Positions 17,774-28,476 of a stretch of 64,000 nucleotides of DNA are shown here, in pieces (the first letter of the stretch is position 1; each line of letters begins with the position of its first letter). The notes under the pieces are model-generated. The model did not search any database. It was not told the origin of the DNA and was given only the letters and a program-made list of their open reading frames with translations. Location of the stretch: the NCBI RefSeq assembly GCF_014652815.1, contig NZ_BMZN01000003.1, positions 513,429-577,428 of the forward strand, given 5' to 3'. The DNA comes from Alcaligenes pakistanensis (lineage in GTDB: Bacteria > Pseudomonadota > Gammaproteobacteria > Burkholderiales > Burkholderiaceae_B). Made by a program: the position numbers and the translations under genes.

Positions 17774-18928
17774 TTATCTGGCAATCACGGCATCCAAAGC
17801 ATCAAAAAATCGGCTTGACACGGCATCAGCCCGCACCTGCGCCAAAGCATCCTCATCGTAATGCCCTCTTCGGCCTTCCATAACCTCCAGCATTACAGTC
17901 AACAAACCATCAGGATCTGCACTGTCAAAACGCACTACACCCAATCCCTCCAAAGAGCGGGAGGCCATGCCGTCCGGCATGATAACAGGGTGCCTGAAGC
18001 CCGCTGCCATGTACGCAGCACCGGAGTTCAGGGTTTCACCATATGGCAAGACCATCACATTAGAAGCTCGGTGGATGTACTGAATCTCATGGTCGGGAAT
18101 ATTACGCATCAGCAAGCGTACCTTAGGATTCATCCCCCAACGCTGCTTCAATGCCAATACTGTTTCTGCATCACTAGGGACACCACCCACAATTGCAGTT
18201 ACTGGCTGCTGTGTTTGCTGCTGCAACTGGTCAAAAACCGACAGAAATTTCTCAAGGTTCTTGTAGGGTTGAATCGAGCCAAAATAACCAAATACAAACT
18301 CCTCTGGCCGGATGTCGTAATAATGGCGAGCCACCTCCACACTGACTCCATCAGGGTAACTGCCGGAGTACAACATGTGAGGTGCTACAAAGGTCGCAGG
18401 CGCCTTCCTGGAAAACACACTCTCAAGAACGGACACATGCTCCTGCTGCATGACATGAACGGCGTTGAAATTTTCAAAGACCCATTGGCGCAAACGCAGA
18501 AATACGGCAGGAAACCGGTTTTCATGCGGAAAAATGTTATGAGCCGTCCACAGCAGCTTCGCGCCGGTACGAGCCCGAAAACTCAAAATATCTTCACATA
18601 AAGCATCCAGGCGAGTACTTGCTTCCACCTCATCGCGACTATTGTTGAAATAGCCACTAAACCAGTGAGCATGTAAAACCATAGGGCCCGGCCAAGAAAT
18701 ATGCTTCAAAATCCCCGGGTCCCCAATCCCTACAGGAATGTATTGCCGCAAACCTGCCTGCTCATACAACAACGCTTGGTAGCGGTTGTTCCAGGTCGGA
18801 GGCATAACAAGCAACAGGCAAGGCGTATTGGCTTGTGTCGCTGAAACAGCCCCAAGGTACTTGCCGTAGGCTGCAGCCAACACACGGGGGGCATCATCCT
18901 GCGAAATCAGTGGTATAGGCATTGTCAT
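17774..18928 (-). CDS. GT4-like glycosyltransferase
   Basis: A 384-residue protein with a GT-B plan and no membrane helix. The acceptor half includes VLHAHWFSG and LLWTAHNIFPHE. The donor half includes FVFGYFGSIQPYKNLEKFL, VTAIVGGVP, and VMVLPYGETLNSGAAYMAAGFRHPVI, the usual nucleotide-sugar region. Its start overlaps the stop of the upstream 1191-residue gene by one base (TAATG), so the two are translationally coupled. It probably adds a capsule sugar; donor and acceptor cannot be told from sequence. Confidence 0.75.
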   Translation of the reverse strand: MTMPIPLISQDDAPRVLAAAYGKYLGAVSATQANTPCLLLVMPPTWNNRYQALLYEQAGLRQYIPVGIGDPGILKHISWPGPMVLHAHWFSGYFNNSRDEVEASTRLDALCEDILSFRARTGAKLLWTAHNIFPHENRFPAVFLRLRQWVFENFNAVHVMQQEHVSVLESVFSRKAPATFVAPHMLYSGSYPDGVSVEVARHYYDIRPEEFVFGYFGSIQPYKNLEKFLSVFDQLQQQTQQPVTAIVGGVPSDAETVLALKQRWGMNPKVRLLMRNIPDHEIQYIHRASNVMVLPYGETLNSGAAYMAAGFRHPVIMPDGMASRSLEGLGVVRFDSADPDGLLTVMLEVMEGRRGHYDEDALAQVRADAVSSRFFDALDAVIAR

Positions 18929-21900
18929 TACTTGGCACCCCCTTGCTTGCCATCCCGATGAAAGCGACGGGCTGTCTCATAAACATCCCCATACCGCGCC
19001 ACTACACTTGACCAAACTCGTTCACTCATTACCCAGTTGCGAGCAACATCAGCACGTAACTTCATTTGTTGTGGATTCGACAATTCAGACGCAATCAGCA
19101 CTGCTAAGGCATCCACATCACCTGCAGGGAAAACACGTGCACGCTCCTCTTGATCTCCTGCTATTTCAGCCGTAACAGGGCGATTAGACATGATTACGGG
19201 GATACCCTGTGACATCGCTTCAAAAGGCTTTAGTGGTGTTACATAATCCGAGGCAAAATCCTCAATACGTGGCACAACAAACAAATCAATTGTGTGATAC
19301 CAATTTCGAATTTCCGAATGGTCTACATTGCCCGGCATCACAACATATTGCTCCAGACGTCGCTCTGACACCATCTGGGCAATACGACTCCACTCGGGCC
19401 CATCACCGGCAATCACCAGATGAATATCGAGCCCCTGATTACGGAGTTTTGTAAAAGCATCCAACAAAACTCTATGGCCTTCACGTTGCGAGAAATTGGA
19501 GATATATCCAATTGTCTTCTTATTAAGCACTCCGATCTTATGGCGCAACTGAGCCACTTCCTGTGGCTCTGACATCGTCTCAAAGGCCTTGTCAATCGCA
19601 TTAGGCACAAAGAACAATCGCTCCCTCGGCACTCCTCTTCCCATCAAATTAACCATCATGGCTTTGGAAATCGTCACCACCACATCGGCCGCAGCCATGC
19701 AACGGTCTTCTTGAAGGGTTCGTTGCTGCGTTAGCCTGTCTCCCATGTGGTCACTCAGCAGCGGGCGCCAAGTATGTTCATGGAAAGACCGCACTTCATA
19801 AACAAAAGGCAAATCATTAGCCCGCGCCAAAGCCAGGCCTTTTACCGCATTCTCATAGCCACGAAAACCTGAGGCAGCATGAATCAAACTAACCTGATGG
19901 GGTGCGGCTGCCTGATTCCATATTTGAGTTTCCAGGCTCAACAGGTCAGTTACTTTAATTTGCTTGCGATTTAACCCTGGAAAATGCGGATAACAAATCT
20001 GCACACCGTTACGCTCGACAATATCCAAGCCATCCTGCGCTGGCAGTTCATTCTCTGGCCTCGGAGAGTTGAGAGGCATGCATACAATCGGCTTCAATCC
20101 CTGCCGCGCCTGCGCCTCAACAATAGCTGTTGAACGTACCGCCCCCCCTGAGCTTTCGTCTGGATAAACCACCTTGAACAAATGCATGACCGACAGAGAA
20201 TCTGACTCATATCTCGCCTGCAGAGGCAAAGACGGCAACCAATTCAAATCCAGCTCTTTCAACTCACTGGCAAGGTAACTAGCCCGTAAAGCCGCCTTGG
20301 CATCTTTCTTCTGATGCGCCGCCCAAGCCTCTGATAACAACCAACGTGACTGTAAGTCGCGGGTCAAGGCTGCCAGTTCCATGCCTTGGCGTACCTGATC
20401 TGGATCCATTAAAGATACATCCTGCCCGACTAGCACCTCATCAGGTTCGATCCCGGAGACATTCAACCCTGTGATTGACACCTGATCGGCAGTGGCCTTG
20501 GAAACCAAATAGAAAACGGCGTTCACAGCACCGGGGGGCACAAAGAAACACTCACTCAAGACATGCTCACCCGACTGAGCCTTGTTTGAACTGGCATAAC
20601 GCACCCAACCCAGATCAACTAACAACGTGCAACCAGTATTAGTACCCTGCTGGATCAACTCATGATCGTGATTAAAGTACATGGGGTAGATCATCAGGCG
20701 TGACAGGTCACCAGCAAAGTCTTGCAGTGATAACTTTCCTGACACCCGCATCCATTTCTGGCTATCAACGCCAAGTGCTGCTTCACCCACAATGTTCAAA
20801 TTCTTTTTGATCAAGCTGGAGTAGAAGCCATTGGCATGCACTCCCGACGTAATAGTTCGATAGTCCTGCCAATTAATGTAATCAAGCGCGCGCTCAGCGA
20901 TATTCTCTTCCCTGAGGAAATCACTAAAATTTTTTGGGATACGCCTGGTCTTGAGCCCTTCCGGAGCCAGCAGCGCCAACTTTTCCTCCGGCCAAGAACG
21001 CCATTGAATCTTGACAGCGGAATCCGGTACTTTAAGAAACAGGTTGATCGGTATGTAACCATCAAGCTGGCGACATACAACAGGGGTATATGCCACCATG
21101 TCGTTTGCGGTTTCCAGGCCAGGAACCACTGGAACAAGCAGCTTGCTGTTTCGGTCCAAAAACCTGATTTCCAAACGCCCCACTTTAGAGCGCAATTTGC
21201 CAACTGCCTTCAAATGGCCAACAAGTTCGACATCACCTGAGCCCGAAGGCAAATCAATAAGTCCCTGTAAGCCGCCGACCTTGACCAGTTCTCGTATTTT
21301 TGTAGCCTGCACCGACGCTGTGCGATACACGTCACTACCCTTCCAACGTAGTACCCTCAACTCCAGCCGTGTTGCACCAGGGGGAGCGACAAAAGACGTC
21401 TGCATCACACGCGTAGGCGACTGCTTTAGCTCAGTCGCTTGCAAATAGCGATATCCCCCTACCTTGCTAGAGACAGGCACATCCCCAACTGGGGACAAAA
21501 AACGGTTCTGCTGATCAAAAAAACTAGGGTGAGCCAATATCGAGTTCTTCAGCGTTGGCTGGTCGCACTCCGCCACGAACTCAATATCATAGGCTTCACC
21601 CTCCAGCACATCACTGACACACTCTGCAAGAATCTCTGAGCCTTTGAAGAAGCGCACAGCATCTTCAACAGCCAACTTGGGCTCATTCAAGAAACGAGCA
21701 TTACTATGCCCCCAAGGAAACAGCTCAACCGAAAGTGCGGTTGCGTTTGGTGGAACTATCACTCGACGTTTGGCCTGAACATTGCCTATTGTTCGTGTCG
21801 GTCCAAAATAAAAATAAGAGCCGAACTGCTTAGAATAGGCAATATCTGACCCTGGATCCTGAATCACTTCACCACCCGCAGTCCAGAACCTGATGGCCGC

Positions 21901-22503
21901 TACAAAAGGAGCGCCTTTAGACTCTCGCAACAGTTCTAGATCAGTTGATAAAACAACCTCCCTGACAGCGCTGACATCTATTTTCTTAGCCCAGACAGAA
22001 ACTGGCTGGGCCTGAGCTGCTGGGGCGGCAACAGGAACAGGAACCGGGGCAGCTACAACAAGTTTAGGAGGCTCTGGCAGCTTGATGGGCTCAGGCACTG
22101 CTGGCTGAACCTCAATATCAAAAATATCTAGCCGCGGGCGATTAACCAATGCCAGCTTTTTAGCCCCCCAACGGTGCAAGTAGATCGATGCAAGTTTGAA
22201 CCCTGGAGGGAACCGCAATTGCAAACCATCAAAAAATAAGGCTCCGTCCTCTCCGCGCCCACCCAGATAAAGATAAATGCCATATTTCTCTGAATAGTTA
22301 AAATTTGGAATTCTACGAGACACCACAGAGCCCGTATGATCCAAAAGCTCAAACGAAATCAAAGCCGGGGGCTTGGCCCTTTGCACTCCTCTTGCTTTGA
22401 GCGTGCAGAAAAAAGCAGCGCCACCATCGATACGCCGATCACCAATCTCTATTTTCTCTACAAAAGTTTCATATGAATTCTGAGAATTCTCTCGCCAACC
22501 CAT
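18928..22503 (-). CDS. Giant multidomain protein with C-terminal GT4 glycosyltransferase
   Basis: A 1191-residue cytoplasmic protein. Residues 1-700 are mostly beta-rich and contain several similar segments of the type R-I-F/Y-S-x-K-x-G-x-Y-x-Y-L (for example YSEKYGIYLYLG and YSKQFGSYFYFG), suggesting repeated carbohydrate-binding-like beta-sandwiches separated by a Pro/Ala-rich linker near 135-170. From about residue 780 a GT4 enzyme follows: YPDESSGGAVRST, VSLIHAASGFRG, VPNAID, KTIGYISNFSQREGHRVLL, LVIAGDGPEW, and FEAMSQGIPVIMS. I chose the ATG at 22503, preceded by GGTGAT; a GTG lies one codon upstream. The repeats may hold the growing polysaccharide; that is inference. Confidence 0.72.
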   Translation of the reverse strand: MGWRENSQNSYETFVEKIEIGDRRIDGGAAFFCTLKARGVQRAKPPALISFELLDHTGSVVSRRIPNFNYSEKYGIYLYLGGRGEDGALFFDGLQLRFPPGFKLASIYLHRWGAKKLALVNRPRLDIFDIEVQPAVPEPIKLPEPPKLVVAAPVPVPVAAPAAQAQPVSVWAKKIDVSAVREVVLSTDLELLRESKGAPFVAAIRFWTAGGEVIQDPGSDIAYSKQFGSYFYFGPTRTIGNVQAKRRVIVPPNATALSVELFPWGHSNARFLNEPKLAVEDAVRFFKGSEILAECVSDVLEGEAYDIEFVAECDQPTLKNSILAHPSFFDQQNRFLSPVGDVPVSSKVGGYRYLQATELKQSPTRVMQTSFVAPPGATRLELRVLRWKGSDVYRTASVQATKIRELVKVGGLQGLIDLPSGSGDVELVGHLKAVGKLRSKVGRLEIRFLDRNSKLLVPVVPGLETANDMVAYTPVVCRQLDGYIPINLFLKVPDSAVKIQWRSWPEEKLALLAPEGLKTRRIPKNFSDFLREENIAERALDYINWQDYRTITSGVHANGFYSSLIKKNLNIVGEAALGVDSQKWMRVSGKLSLQDFAGDLSRLMIYPMYFNHDHELIQQGTNTGCTLLVDLGWVRYASSNKAQSGEHVLSECFFVPPGAVNAVFYLVSKATADQVSITGLNVSGIEPDEVLVGQDVSLMDPDQVRQGMELAALTRDLQSRWLLSEAWAAHQKKDAKAALRASYLASELKELDLNWLPSLPLQARYESDSLSVMHLFKVVYPDESSGGAVRSTAIVEAQARQGLKPIVCMPLNSPRPENELPAQDGLDIVERNGVQICYPHFPGLNRKQIKVTDLLSLETQIWNQAAAPHQVSLIHAASGFRGYENAVKGLALARANDLPFVYEVRSFHEHTWRPLLSDHMGDRLTQQRTLQEDRCMAAADVVVTISKAMMVNLMGRGVPRERLFFVPNAIDKAFETMSEPQEVAQLRHKIGVLNKKTIGYISNFSQREGHRVLLDAFTKLRNQGLDIHLVIAGDGPEWSRIAQMVSERRLEQYVVMPGNVDHSEIRNWYHTIDLFVVPRIEDFASDYVTPLKPFEAMSQGIPVIMSNRPVTAEIAGDQEERARVFPAGDVDALAVLIASELSNPQQMKLRADVARNWVMSERVWSSVVARYGDVYETARRFHRDGKQGGAK

Positions 22504-22551
22504 CACATCACCATTAAAAATTAAATTCGTAAATCAGAAAAATAGAGACAG

Positions 22552-25500
22552 CTACACAAACAAACTCATTTCCCGCTCTGCTATCAAAACAGCATCACTT
22601 TGTTCACGGGCGCGCTTGGCTGAGTTGGCGGACAAGCGAGCAAATAACTCTGGCTCAACATAGAGGCGTTCAATCGCATCTGCCAGACCCTGAGCATCTT
22701 CAGCAGCCACCAGAAATCCACTGTTTTCATCCATAAACTCAGGTACAGCCGCAACGGCATTACTGATAGGAACCAAGCCACTGGCCATGGCCTCGTCCCT
22801 GGACACACCTTGTGAATCCCAGCGAGTCGGATTCAAAAAGACGCCATACTCCTGCTGGATATCTGACACTTCTTGATGGGTAATAAACCGGCGCTCAATG
22901 CATACATTCGTAAAATTTTCCACCGGTGCTACCGTCTCTTCAAACAAAGCACCATCACCGATCAGCATGAACTGCAGATGTTTGAAAATCGGTTTCTCAG
23001 AAAGTGCCAGAATGGCCTGAACACTTAGATCGTTTGCATACTTCCTTGATGCATAGGAACGTATAGAGAGGATCCTCTTTCTTTGCTCAAGACTTTTCTC
23101 GCAATAGCGGAAAATCTGCGTATCGATCGGATTATGGATAACGCTGTATTTATCCTCAGACAACCCAATCTGCAAATCCTCAAAAACCTCTTGGGCAAAA
23201 TAAGACGATACAAACACCATGTGTAGGTTAGCTGGTGGGTTCGCAAAAATACTCCGCCAAAATACCTGACGCTGATCACTCAATCGCTTCTGCCGTGTCA
23301 CTTCGGAGTTTGCCATAGACTCAAACTCAAACTCCCGCCTCCACCAGGCCTGGATTTCCGAACCATGAGCCCAGACCGTAACCTTCACACGATCTATGTA
23401 CTTTTCCAGCACCTTCCACATTTTCTGATCCAGAATGTGAACCAAAACATGGCTAATTTGCCCAGAAGCCAGGGTTGCATCCAGTAACTCTGCATCTGCG
23501 GCCGCGACGTCGACACCTTCGAACTCCCGATACTCAACCGCCCCTTGTCCAAACTTGTACATGTCAACGAGTTGGCCCGCCCGCTTGTAAGAGCGCACAC
23601 GACTATGCAAAAACCCATAGCGGTAAAGGTCGTCATAAGCTGGATACTGCTTGGCTAAAACCAAATATGGCGACTTGCTAATCAGTACCGCCGGTCGTTC
23701 CGATGCCCCACCCAATATCAACTTATCAACCGTTGCGTCACCCGGCCCCTCAAAACGCAAACCAAAACGCACATACTGACACTCAGGAGGAATCACTAAA
23801 GAATGTTTCTGCCCAGCATGATTCATTTGATGCGAGATCTTTACACCATGCTCATCCTGAAACTCGAAGACTGTGCGTACATCCATCGAGTATTTTCCTT
23901 GCAATTGAATCTGGCTATTCAACACCAAATTCAACTCCTCTCGAGTCCTGGTGCCCTTGGCGTACAGGTAAGAATATTGCCCCTCCTGCAAGGATGAGGT
24001 CAGACGCAAACGCTCTCCCTGCACAGACAGCAGGACCGCCCCCTTGGAAGGCAACCAACCGTAGAGTTCACTACCAGTCAACTGGGGTAATTCATCGCCA
24101 TCGGAGACAGGGTTTAACTCTTGTGCAAGCAAACCTTCCGCAATCGGTGCTAACTTTGTCTGAAATGAAACACCCTGATCTGCAACGGGCAAGTCGACCG
24201 CTTGAGCCCGGGCCTTCTCAGATAAGTTTGCCCCCGCTTCAATATAGTTAAACTCATCAAGAGCCAACATATCCGGGAGCACAAATACTCCCTGCTCAAA
24301 ACAAGCCACCCATCCATCCGGCAATTCCCGCAAGGCCGACAAGCGAGCCAAAGCAGCCCGCACAGATAAGCGATCAACAGCATGGTAGGGGGACTGTCCG
24401 GTGGACAAAGAAACCTGTCCCTCTTGGGCGACATAGCGAACCGATTTACCAAAAGCGACTGATTGACTGTAGGTGCTCGCCAATACCAAATCAGTTAAAT
24501 ACTGATCTCCATACCAATCATCAGGGTGCAAAGCGCCCATCAAGGTGTCTGGTGGCAAAGCCGCAAGTTGCAATGCAGCATCTTCCAGCGAACGATACAC
24601 AAAAACATCCTGGTCATGTGTCAAAGACATATGACCCAAATCACCAATCAAATACAGTTTTTTATTAGCATAAGTTTGTCGCGCGTAGGCCTCTTTCACC
24701 TGTGCAACATCTTGTTCGCTCCGGACTTGAGCAAGAAGCACAATCACAGGCTCATAAAGCTGAAAGGCTTGTCCCGTGACCTTGGCACGAATATAAGCAA
24801 AACGATGAGCATACGTATGCTCACTCATTACTTTCCGCAATCCAAGCAGGCGCAGCTTCCGGTACGCAAGCTCGTCATCAATAATGTCGCGCAAACGATC
24901 CGTCAGTTGCGATGGATTGTCTGAGGACACAATCAACTCCCCAAACAATAGACGAGCACCACGAGAAAAATTGGAGACCACAATCGTGTTGGAAGCCAGC
25001 AATTCATAAACACGCCGCGCGAACATCGTCTGCGACTGTTTAATGGTGTTCATATTGATACCGTACCGGTATCCCTTGTAGGCACGATCTATTTCCGCAA
25101 AGGGGAGCTTGCCCAAAATCATGGATCGATATTCATCAGGAAATCGATAATGAGGGTGCTCGTTATCCGCATTCCGGTCATAAATATCAACGGGTCGCAA
25201 CCCCTTGACCGCCTCAATCAACTTTGTAAAATCGCGCTGCCGCTCCGGATAACGCAAATAATAAGAGCCAGCAAAATTAAAGGCGTCTTTTCGATCGTAA
25301 GCCTCAACAGGATTATGTGTTCTGGGTTGAGCAGCGAAGGGTAAAAAATACACCTGGTCGTGTCCAACATGAGCTTTGTATTTGGGAACGCAATCCATGT
25401 CCGTAGTAAATACGTAATCCACCTGTTTGGCCAAAGGTATAAAGGTGCCAAAATGCACCGGGTCCTCTTTATTCCAAAGCAGCGTTGGTACGCCATGGCG

Positions 25501-25911
25501 TTTGCACCAATCAATACAAGCATTGATTTCAGGCCCGTTAGTACTGACTTTCAGCTTCCAGAGCTGGTCACATCCATGCCATGCGGACTCAATAAAAAGC
25601 AGATGTGGACGAAACTTCTCCAGCTGCTCAATGCACTGTTCAGGATGAAGTTGTAAAAGCTGACACTCCGGGTCATAAGAATGAAAAGTAAATTCATCCA
25701 TCACCCCAGCAACTCGTAAATCCTGAGCAGGCAAGTCGCGCAACTCTGCCTGCACCACAGGGTCGGCCAAGCGCTGCTGACACAAAACCATATTTGCCGC
25801 AAAGTACTTTCTGCCCACCAAGCGACTCAGCTCGCTATAGATCTCCATAGCGAGTGCATAATCACCATTACGAAATGCTTGAGCAGCGCTGCTCACCTTC
25901 GATTGCAACAT
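22552..25911 (-). CDS. Giant double glycosyltransferase: CgeB-like plus GT4
   Basis: A 1119-residue protein. Residues 1-35 look TPR-like (QAFRNGDYALAMEIYSEL). Residues about 50-390 are CgeB-like (LLFIESAWHGCDQLW, WNKEDPVHFGTF, DYVFTTDMDCVPKY, FARRVYELLAS) and match the 362-residue protein at 10647-11735. Residues about 390-560 resemble a GT2-like fragment (PVIVLLAQVRSEQDV, HPDDWYGDQYL). Residues 600-750 are beta-rich. The C-terminal third is GT4-like (KVTVWAHGSEIQAWW, SRDEAMASGLVPISNAVAAVPEF). Two transferase sites in one chain suggest that it builds a repeating unit by itself. It ends 48 bp before the next giant gene. Confidence 0.72.
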   Translation of the reverse strand: MLQSKVSSAAQAFRNGDYALAMEIYSELSRLVGRKYFAANMVLCQQRLADPVVQAELRDLPAQDLRVAGVMDEFTFHSYDPECQLLQLHPEQCIEQLEKFRPHLLFIESAWHGCDQLWKLKVSTNGPEINACIDWCKRHGVPTLLWNKEDPVHFGTFIPLAKQVDYVFTTDMDCVPKYKAHVGHDQVYFLPFAAQPRTHNPVEAYDRKDAFNFAGSYYLRYPERQRDFTKLIEAVKGLRPVDIYDRNADNEHPHYRFPDEYRSMILGKLPFAEIDRAYKGYRYGINMNTIKQSQTMFARRVYELLASNTIVVSNFSRGARLLFGELIVSSDNPSQLTDRLRDIIDDELAYRKLRLLGLRKVMSEHTYAHRFAYIRAKVTGQAFQLYEPVIVLLAQVRSEQDVAQVKEAYARQTYANKKLYLIGDLGHMSLTHDQDVFVYRSLEDAALQLAALPPDTLMGALHPDDWYGDQYLTDLVLASTYSQSVAFGKSVRYVAQEGQVSLSTGQSPYHAVDRLSVRAALARLSALRELPDGWVACFEQGVFVLPDMLALDEFNYIEAGANLSEKARAQAVDLPVADQGVSFQTKLAPIAEGLLAQELNPVSDGDELPQLTGSELYGWLPSKGAVLLSVQGERLRLTSSLQEGQYSYLYAKGTRTREELNLVLNSQIQLQGKYSMDVRTVFEFQDEHGVKISHQMNHAGQKHSLVIPPECQYVRFGLRFEGPGDATVDKLILGGASERPAVLISKSPYLVLAKQYPAYDDLYRYGFLHSRVRSYKRAGQLVDMYKFGQGAVEYREFEGVDVAAADAELLDATLASGQISHVLVHILDQKMWKVLEKYIDRVKVTVWAHGSEIQAWWRREFEFESMANSEVTRQKRLSDQRQVFWRSIFANPPANLHMVFVSSYFAQEVFEDLQIGLSEDKYSVIHNPIDTQIFRYCEKSLEQRKRILSIRSYASRKYANDLSVQAILALSEKPIFKHLQFMLIGDGALFEETVAPVENFTNVCIERRFITHQEVSDIQQEYGVFLNPTRWDSQGVSRDEAMASGLVPISNAVAAVPEFMDENSGFLVAAEDAQGLADAIERLYVEPELFARLSANSAKRAREQSDAVLIAEREMSLFV

Positions 25912-25937
25912 ATCAGCCTTTTCAACGTCCCCGCTAT

Positions 25938-27203
25938 TTACTCAGCAAACAGACCGACAACATCGATGCACTGAGCATGCTTGCGGATTTCAGTAACTTG
26001 CTCGATGAATGAACAATGTTTGACAAGAACGCAGACGACATCGGCATCAGCCATGGCGCTACCCAGAGCAGACAACTCAATACCAGTACCTTGCAACTTG
26101 GCAGGCAGTTCTTTGATATTGGGTTCGACAGCGTGTACCTTGCAGCCCAGGCTGGCAATCTTCTTGGCAACACCAACCGCAGGGCTTTCACGCAAGTCAT
26201 CGATATCGGGTTTGAAAGCCAGGCCCAGGCATGCCACTTTGATGTCAGCCATGCACGCATCAGGACGCAGCGACAACACACCAGCAATAGCGGCTTTAAC
26301 TTTCTCTACAACCCACTCAGGTTTGTAATCGTTGATCTCACGAGCCAAGCGAACAATGCGAGCTTCTTCAGGAGTCTTGTCCACGATGAACCAAGGGTCC
26401 ACGGCGATGCAATGGCCACCAACCCCGGCACCGGGCTGCAAAATATTAACGCGTGGGTGACGGTTAGCCAGGCTGATCAGTTCCCACACATTAATATTCA
26501 AGCGATCGCAAATCAGGGACAGCTCGTTGGCAAACGCAATGTTGACGTCACGGAAGCTGTTCTCTGTCAGTTTGCACATTTCAGCAGTGCGGGCATTGGT
26601 TGGCACCAAGGCACCTTCCACAAAAACCCGGTACAGCTCAATCGACATCTCGGTAGCTTTTTGAGTCATGCCACCAATCACGCGGTCGTTGCTAACCAAT
26701 TCATGCACGACACGACCGGGCAAAACACGCTCTGGGCAATAGGCCACCTGAATGTCAGCCTCCTCGCCTGCTTGCTGAGGAAAGCGCAGGTCGGGACGGG
26801 CCTCGGCCAGCCATTGAGCCAATTGCTCGGTAGTGCCAACAGGAGAGGTCGATTCCAGAATAACCAAATTTCCTTTGGCCAAAACAGGCGCAATCGCTTT
26901 GGCTGCGTCGGCGATATAACTCAGGTCCGGTTTATTGCCTTCCAGGAAAGGGGTCGGAACAGCAATCAGAAATGCATCAGCGGGCTCTGGTGTCAACGTA
27001 GCGCGTAAGTAACCACCATGCACAGCAGCCTGCACCAGCATATCCAGCTCAGGTTCAACAATATGAATCCGACCTTGATTGATCGTGTCAACCGCGTAAG
27101 CGTTCACATCAACGCCAATAACCTTTTTGCGGCGAGAGGCAAATAATGTTGCGGTAGGCAGGCCGATATAGCCCAAGCCGATCATGGATAGAGTTTCAAA
27201 CAT
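25938..27203 (-). CDS. wecC: UDP-N-acetyl-D-mannosamine dehydrogenase
   Basis: A 421-residue member of the UDP-glucose/GDP-mannose dehydrogenase family. The NAD site MIGLGYIGLPTA is at residues 7-18. ESTSPVGTT is near 117-124. Catalytic residues include Lys211 and Asn215 (KLTENSFRDVNIAFANEL) and the nucleophile Cys265 in GAGVGGHCIAVDPWF. It oxidises UDP-ManNAc to UDP-ManNAcA in two steps. I prefer the ATG at 27203, with GGAAG seven bases upstream, over an in-frame TTG at 27221. It directly follows wecB, so the pair should supply UDP-ManNAcA to the capsule. Confidence 0.93.
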   Translation of the reverse strand: MFETLSMIGLGYIGLPTATLFASRRKKVIGVDVNAYAVDTINQGRIHIVEPELDMLVQAAVHGGYLRATLTPEPADAFLIAVPTPFLEGNKPDLSYIADAAKAIAPVLAKGNLVILESTSPVGTTEQLAQWLAEARPDLRFPQQAGEEADIQVAYCPERVLPGRVVHELVSNDRVIGGMTQKATEMSIELYRVFVEGALVPTNARTAEMCKLTENSFRDVNIAFANELSLICDRLNINVWELISLANRHPRVNILQPGAGVGGHCIAVDPWFIVDKTPEEARIVRLAREINDYKPEWVVEKVKAAIAGVLSLRPDACMADIKVACLGLAFKPDIDDLRESPAVGVAKKIASLGCKVHAVEPNIKELPAKLQGTGIELSALGSAMADADVVCVLVKHCSFIEQVTEIRKHAQCIDVVGLFAE

Positions 27204-27217
27204 GCTGGTCTTCCGAA

Positions 27218-28339
27218 TCAAGAGATCAAAGTTTTTAAAATTTCACCGATACGGGTAGCGGCCTTGCCGTCACCATACGGATTGTGTGCTCGTGCCATAC
27301 GCTCATACTCAGCCGAGTCATCCAGCAACTGTGTTGCAGCGCTGACAATGGCTTGGGTTTCTGTACCGACTAGACGCACAGTGCCTGCATCTACGGCCTC
27401 AGGGCGCTCGGTGGTGTCCCGCATTACCAAAACCGGTTTACCCAAAGAAGGTGCTTCTTCCTGAATGCCCCCAGAGTCTGTTACCAAAAGATCGCAACGA
27501 TCCATCAAGTAAACAAAGGGTAAATAATCCAGTGGCTCGATCAAATGAACATCTGAAACGTCCGATAAGATACGACGTACTGGTTCTTGAACGTTCGGAT
27601 TCAAGTGCACTGGATACACCACCTGCACATCACCTCGAGAGGCAATCTGGCGTAAAGCCATGCAGATATTTTCAAAGCCAGAACCAAAGTTCTCGCGACG
27701 ATGCCCCGTCACCAGGACCAATCGCTTGGCTGGATTGATAAAAGAAAATTGCGACTCAAAGCGGCTGCGCAGTTCCGAGTCCTGGCGCACACGAGTTGCC
27801 ACATCCAACAGTGCGTCAATCACGGTATTGCCAGTGATATGCACCGTTTTTGGATCCACACCTTCACGCAACAAATGAGATTGCGACTGTTCGGTGGGCG
27901 CAAAGTGCACATCAGCCAGTACGCCTGCCTGGCGACGATTCATTTCCTCAGGCCAAGGCGAATACTTATTGTGAGTACGCAAGCCAGCCTCTACGTGTCC
28001 AACCTTGACCTTGGCGTAGTAAGCTGACACAGCCGCCGCCATGGTAGTGGTCGTATCACCGTGCACCAGAATCATATCTGGCTGCCATTGCTTGTATACA
28101 TCACGCATGCCCAACAGCACATTACTAGTAATGTCGTAGAGATCCTGGCCTGGCTTCATCAGGTTCAAATCAAAATCAGGTTTGATAGAAAAAATATCCA
28201 GCACCTGATCCAGCATCTGGCGGTGTTGCCCCGTCACGCAAACACGCGCGTCAAACGCTGAGTCGGCAGCCAGTGCCTTAACGACTGGCGCCATTTTGAT
28301 GGCCTCCGGTCGTGTGCCAAATACAGTCAAAATCTTCAT
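27218..28339 (-). CDS. wecB: UDP-N-acetylglucosamine 2-epimerase (non-hydrolysing)
   Basis: A 373-residue enzyme that converts UDP-GlcNAc to UDP-ManNAc. Landmarks: [14 protein letters not shown] at residues 5-18, [39 protein letters not shown] and [20 protein letters not shown]. The length is typical. It lies 14 bp before wecC. Between its start and the next gene upstream are 137 bp with no coding signal; on the minus strand this gap has a weak TTGCCA/TATCTT pair that could be an internal promoter. Confidence 0.95.
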   Translation of the reverse strand: MKILTVFGTRPEAIKMAPVVKALAADSAFDARVCVTGQHRQMLDQVLDIFSIKPDFDLNLMKPGQDLYDITSNVLLGMRDVYKQWQPDMILVHGDTTTTMAAAVSAYYAKVKVGHVEAGLRTHNKYSPWPEEMNRRQAGVLADVHFAPTEQSQSHLLREGVDPKTVHITGNTVIDALLDVATRVRQDSELRSRFESQFSFINPAKRLVLVTGHRRENFGSGFENICMALRQIASRGDVQVVYPVHLNPNVQEPVRRILSDVSDVHLIEPLDYLPFVYLMDRCDLLVTDSGGIQEEAPSLGKPVLVMRDTTERPEAVDAGTVRLVGTETQAIVSAATQLLDDSAEYERMARAHNPYGDGKAATRIGEILKTLIS

Positions 28340-28476
28340 TTTTAAAACCTTGCAATCCTAAGATAAATAAGTCGTATGAGTTGGCAAATACACTCTCTGT
28401 ACCAACTCTGACAAATTGTTCAAATCAAGACGCGGCTCTCTCTGTTGCCAAACCAACAGTCAGAGCCCACTTCCAT

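Noticed and set aside
28378-28408. GAGTTGG/CCAACTC inverted repeat upstream of wecB
   Set aside because: A 17-base loop and no T run; too weak to call a terminator or operator.
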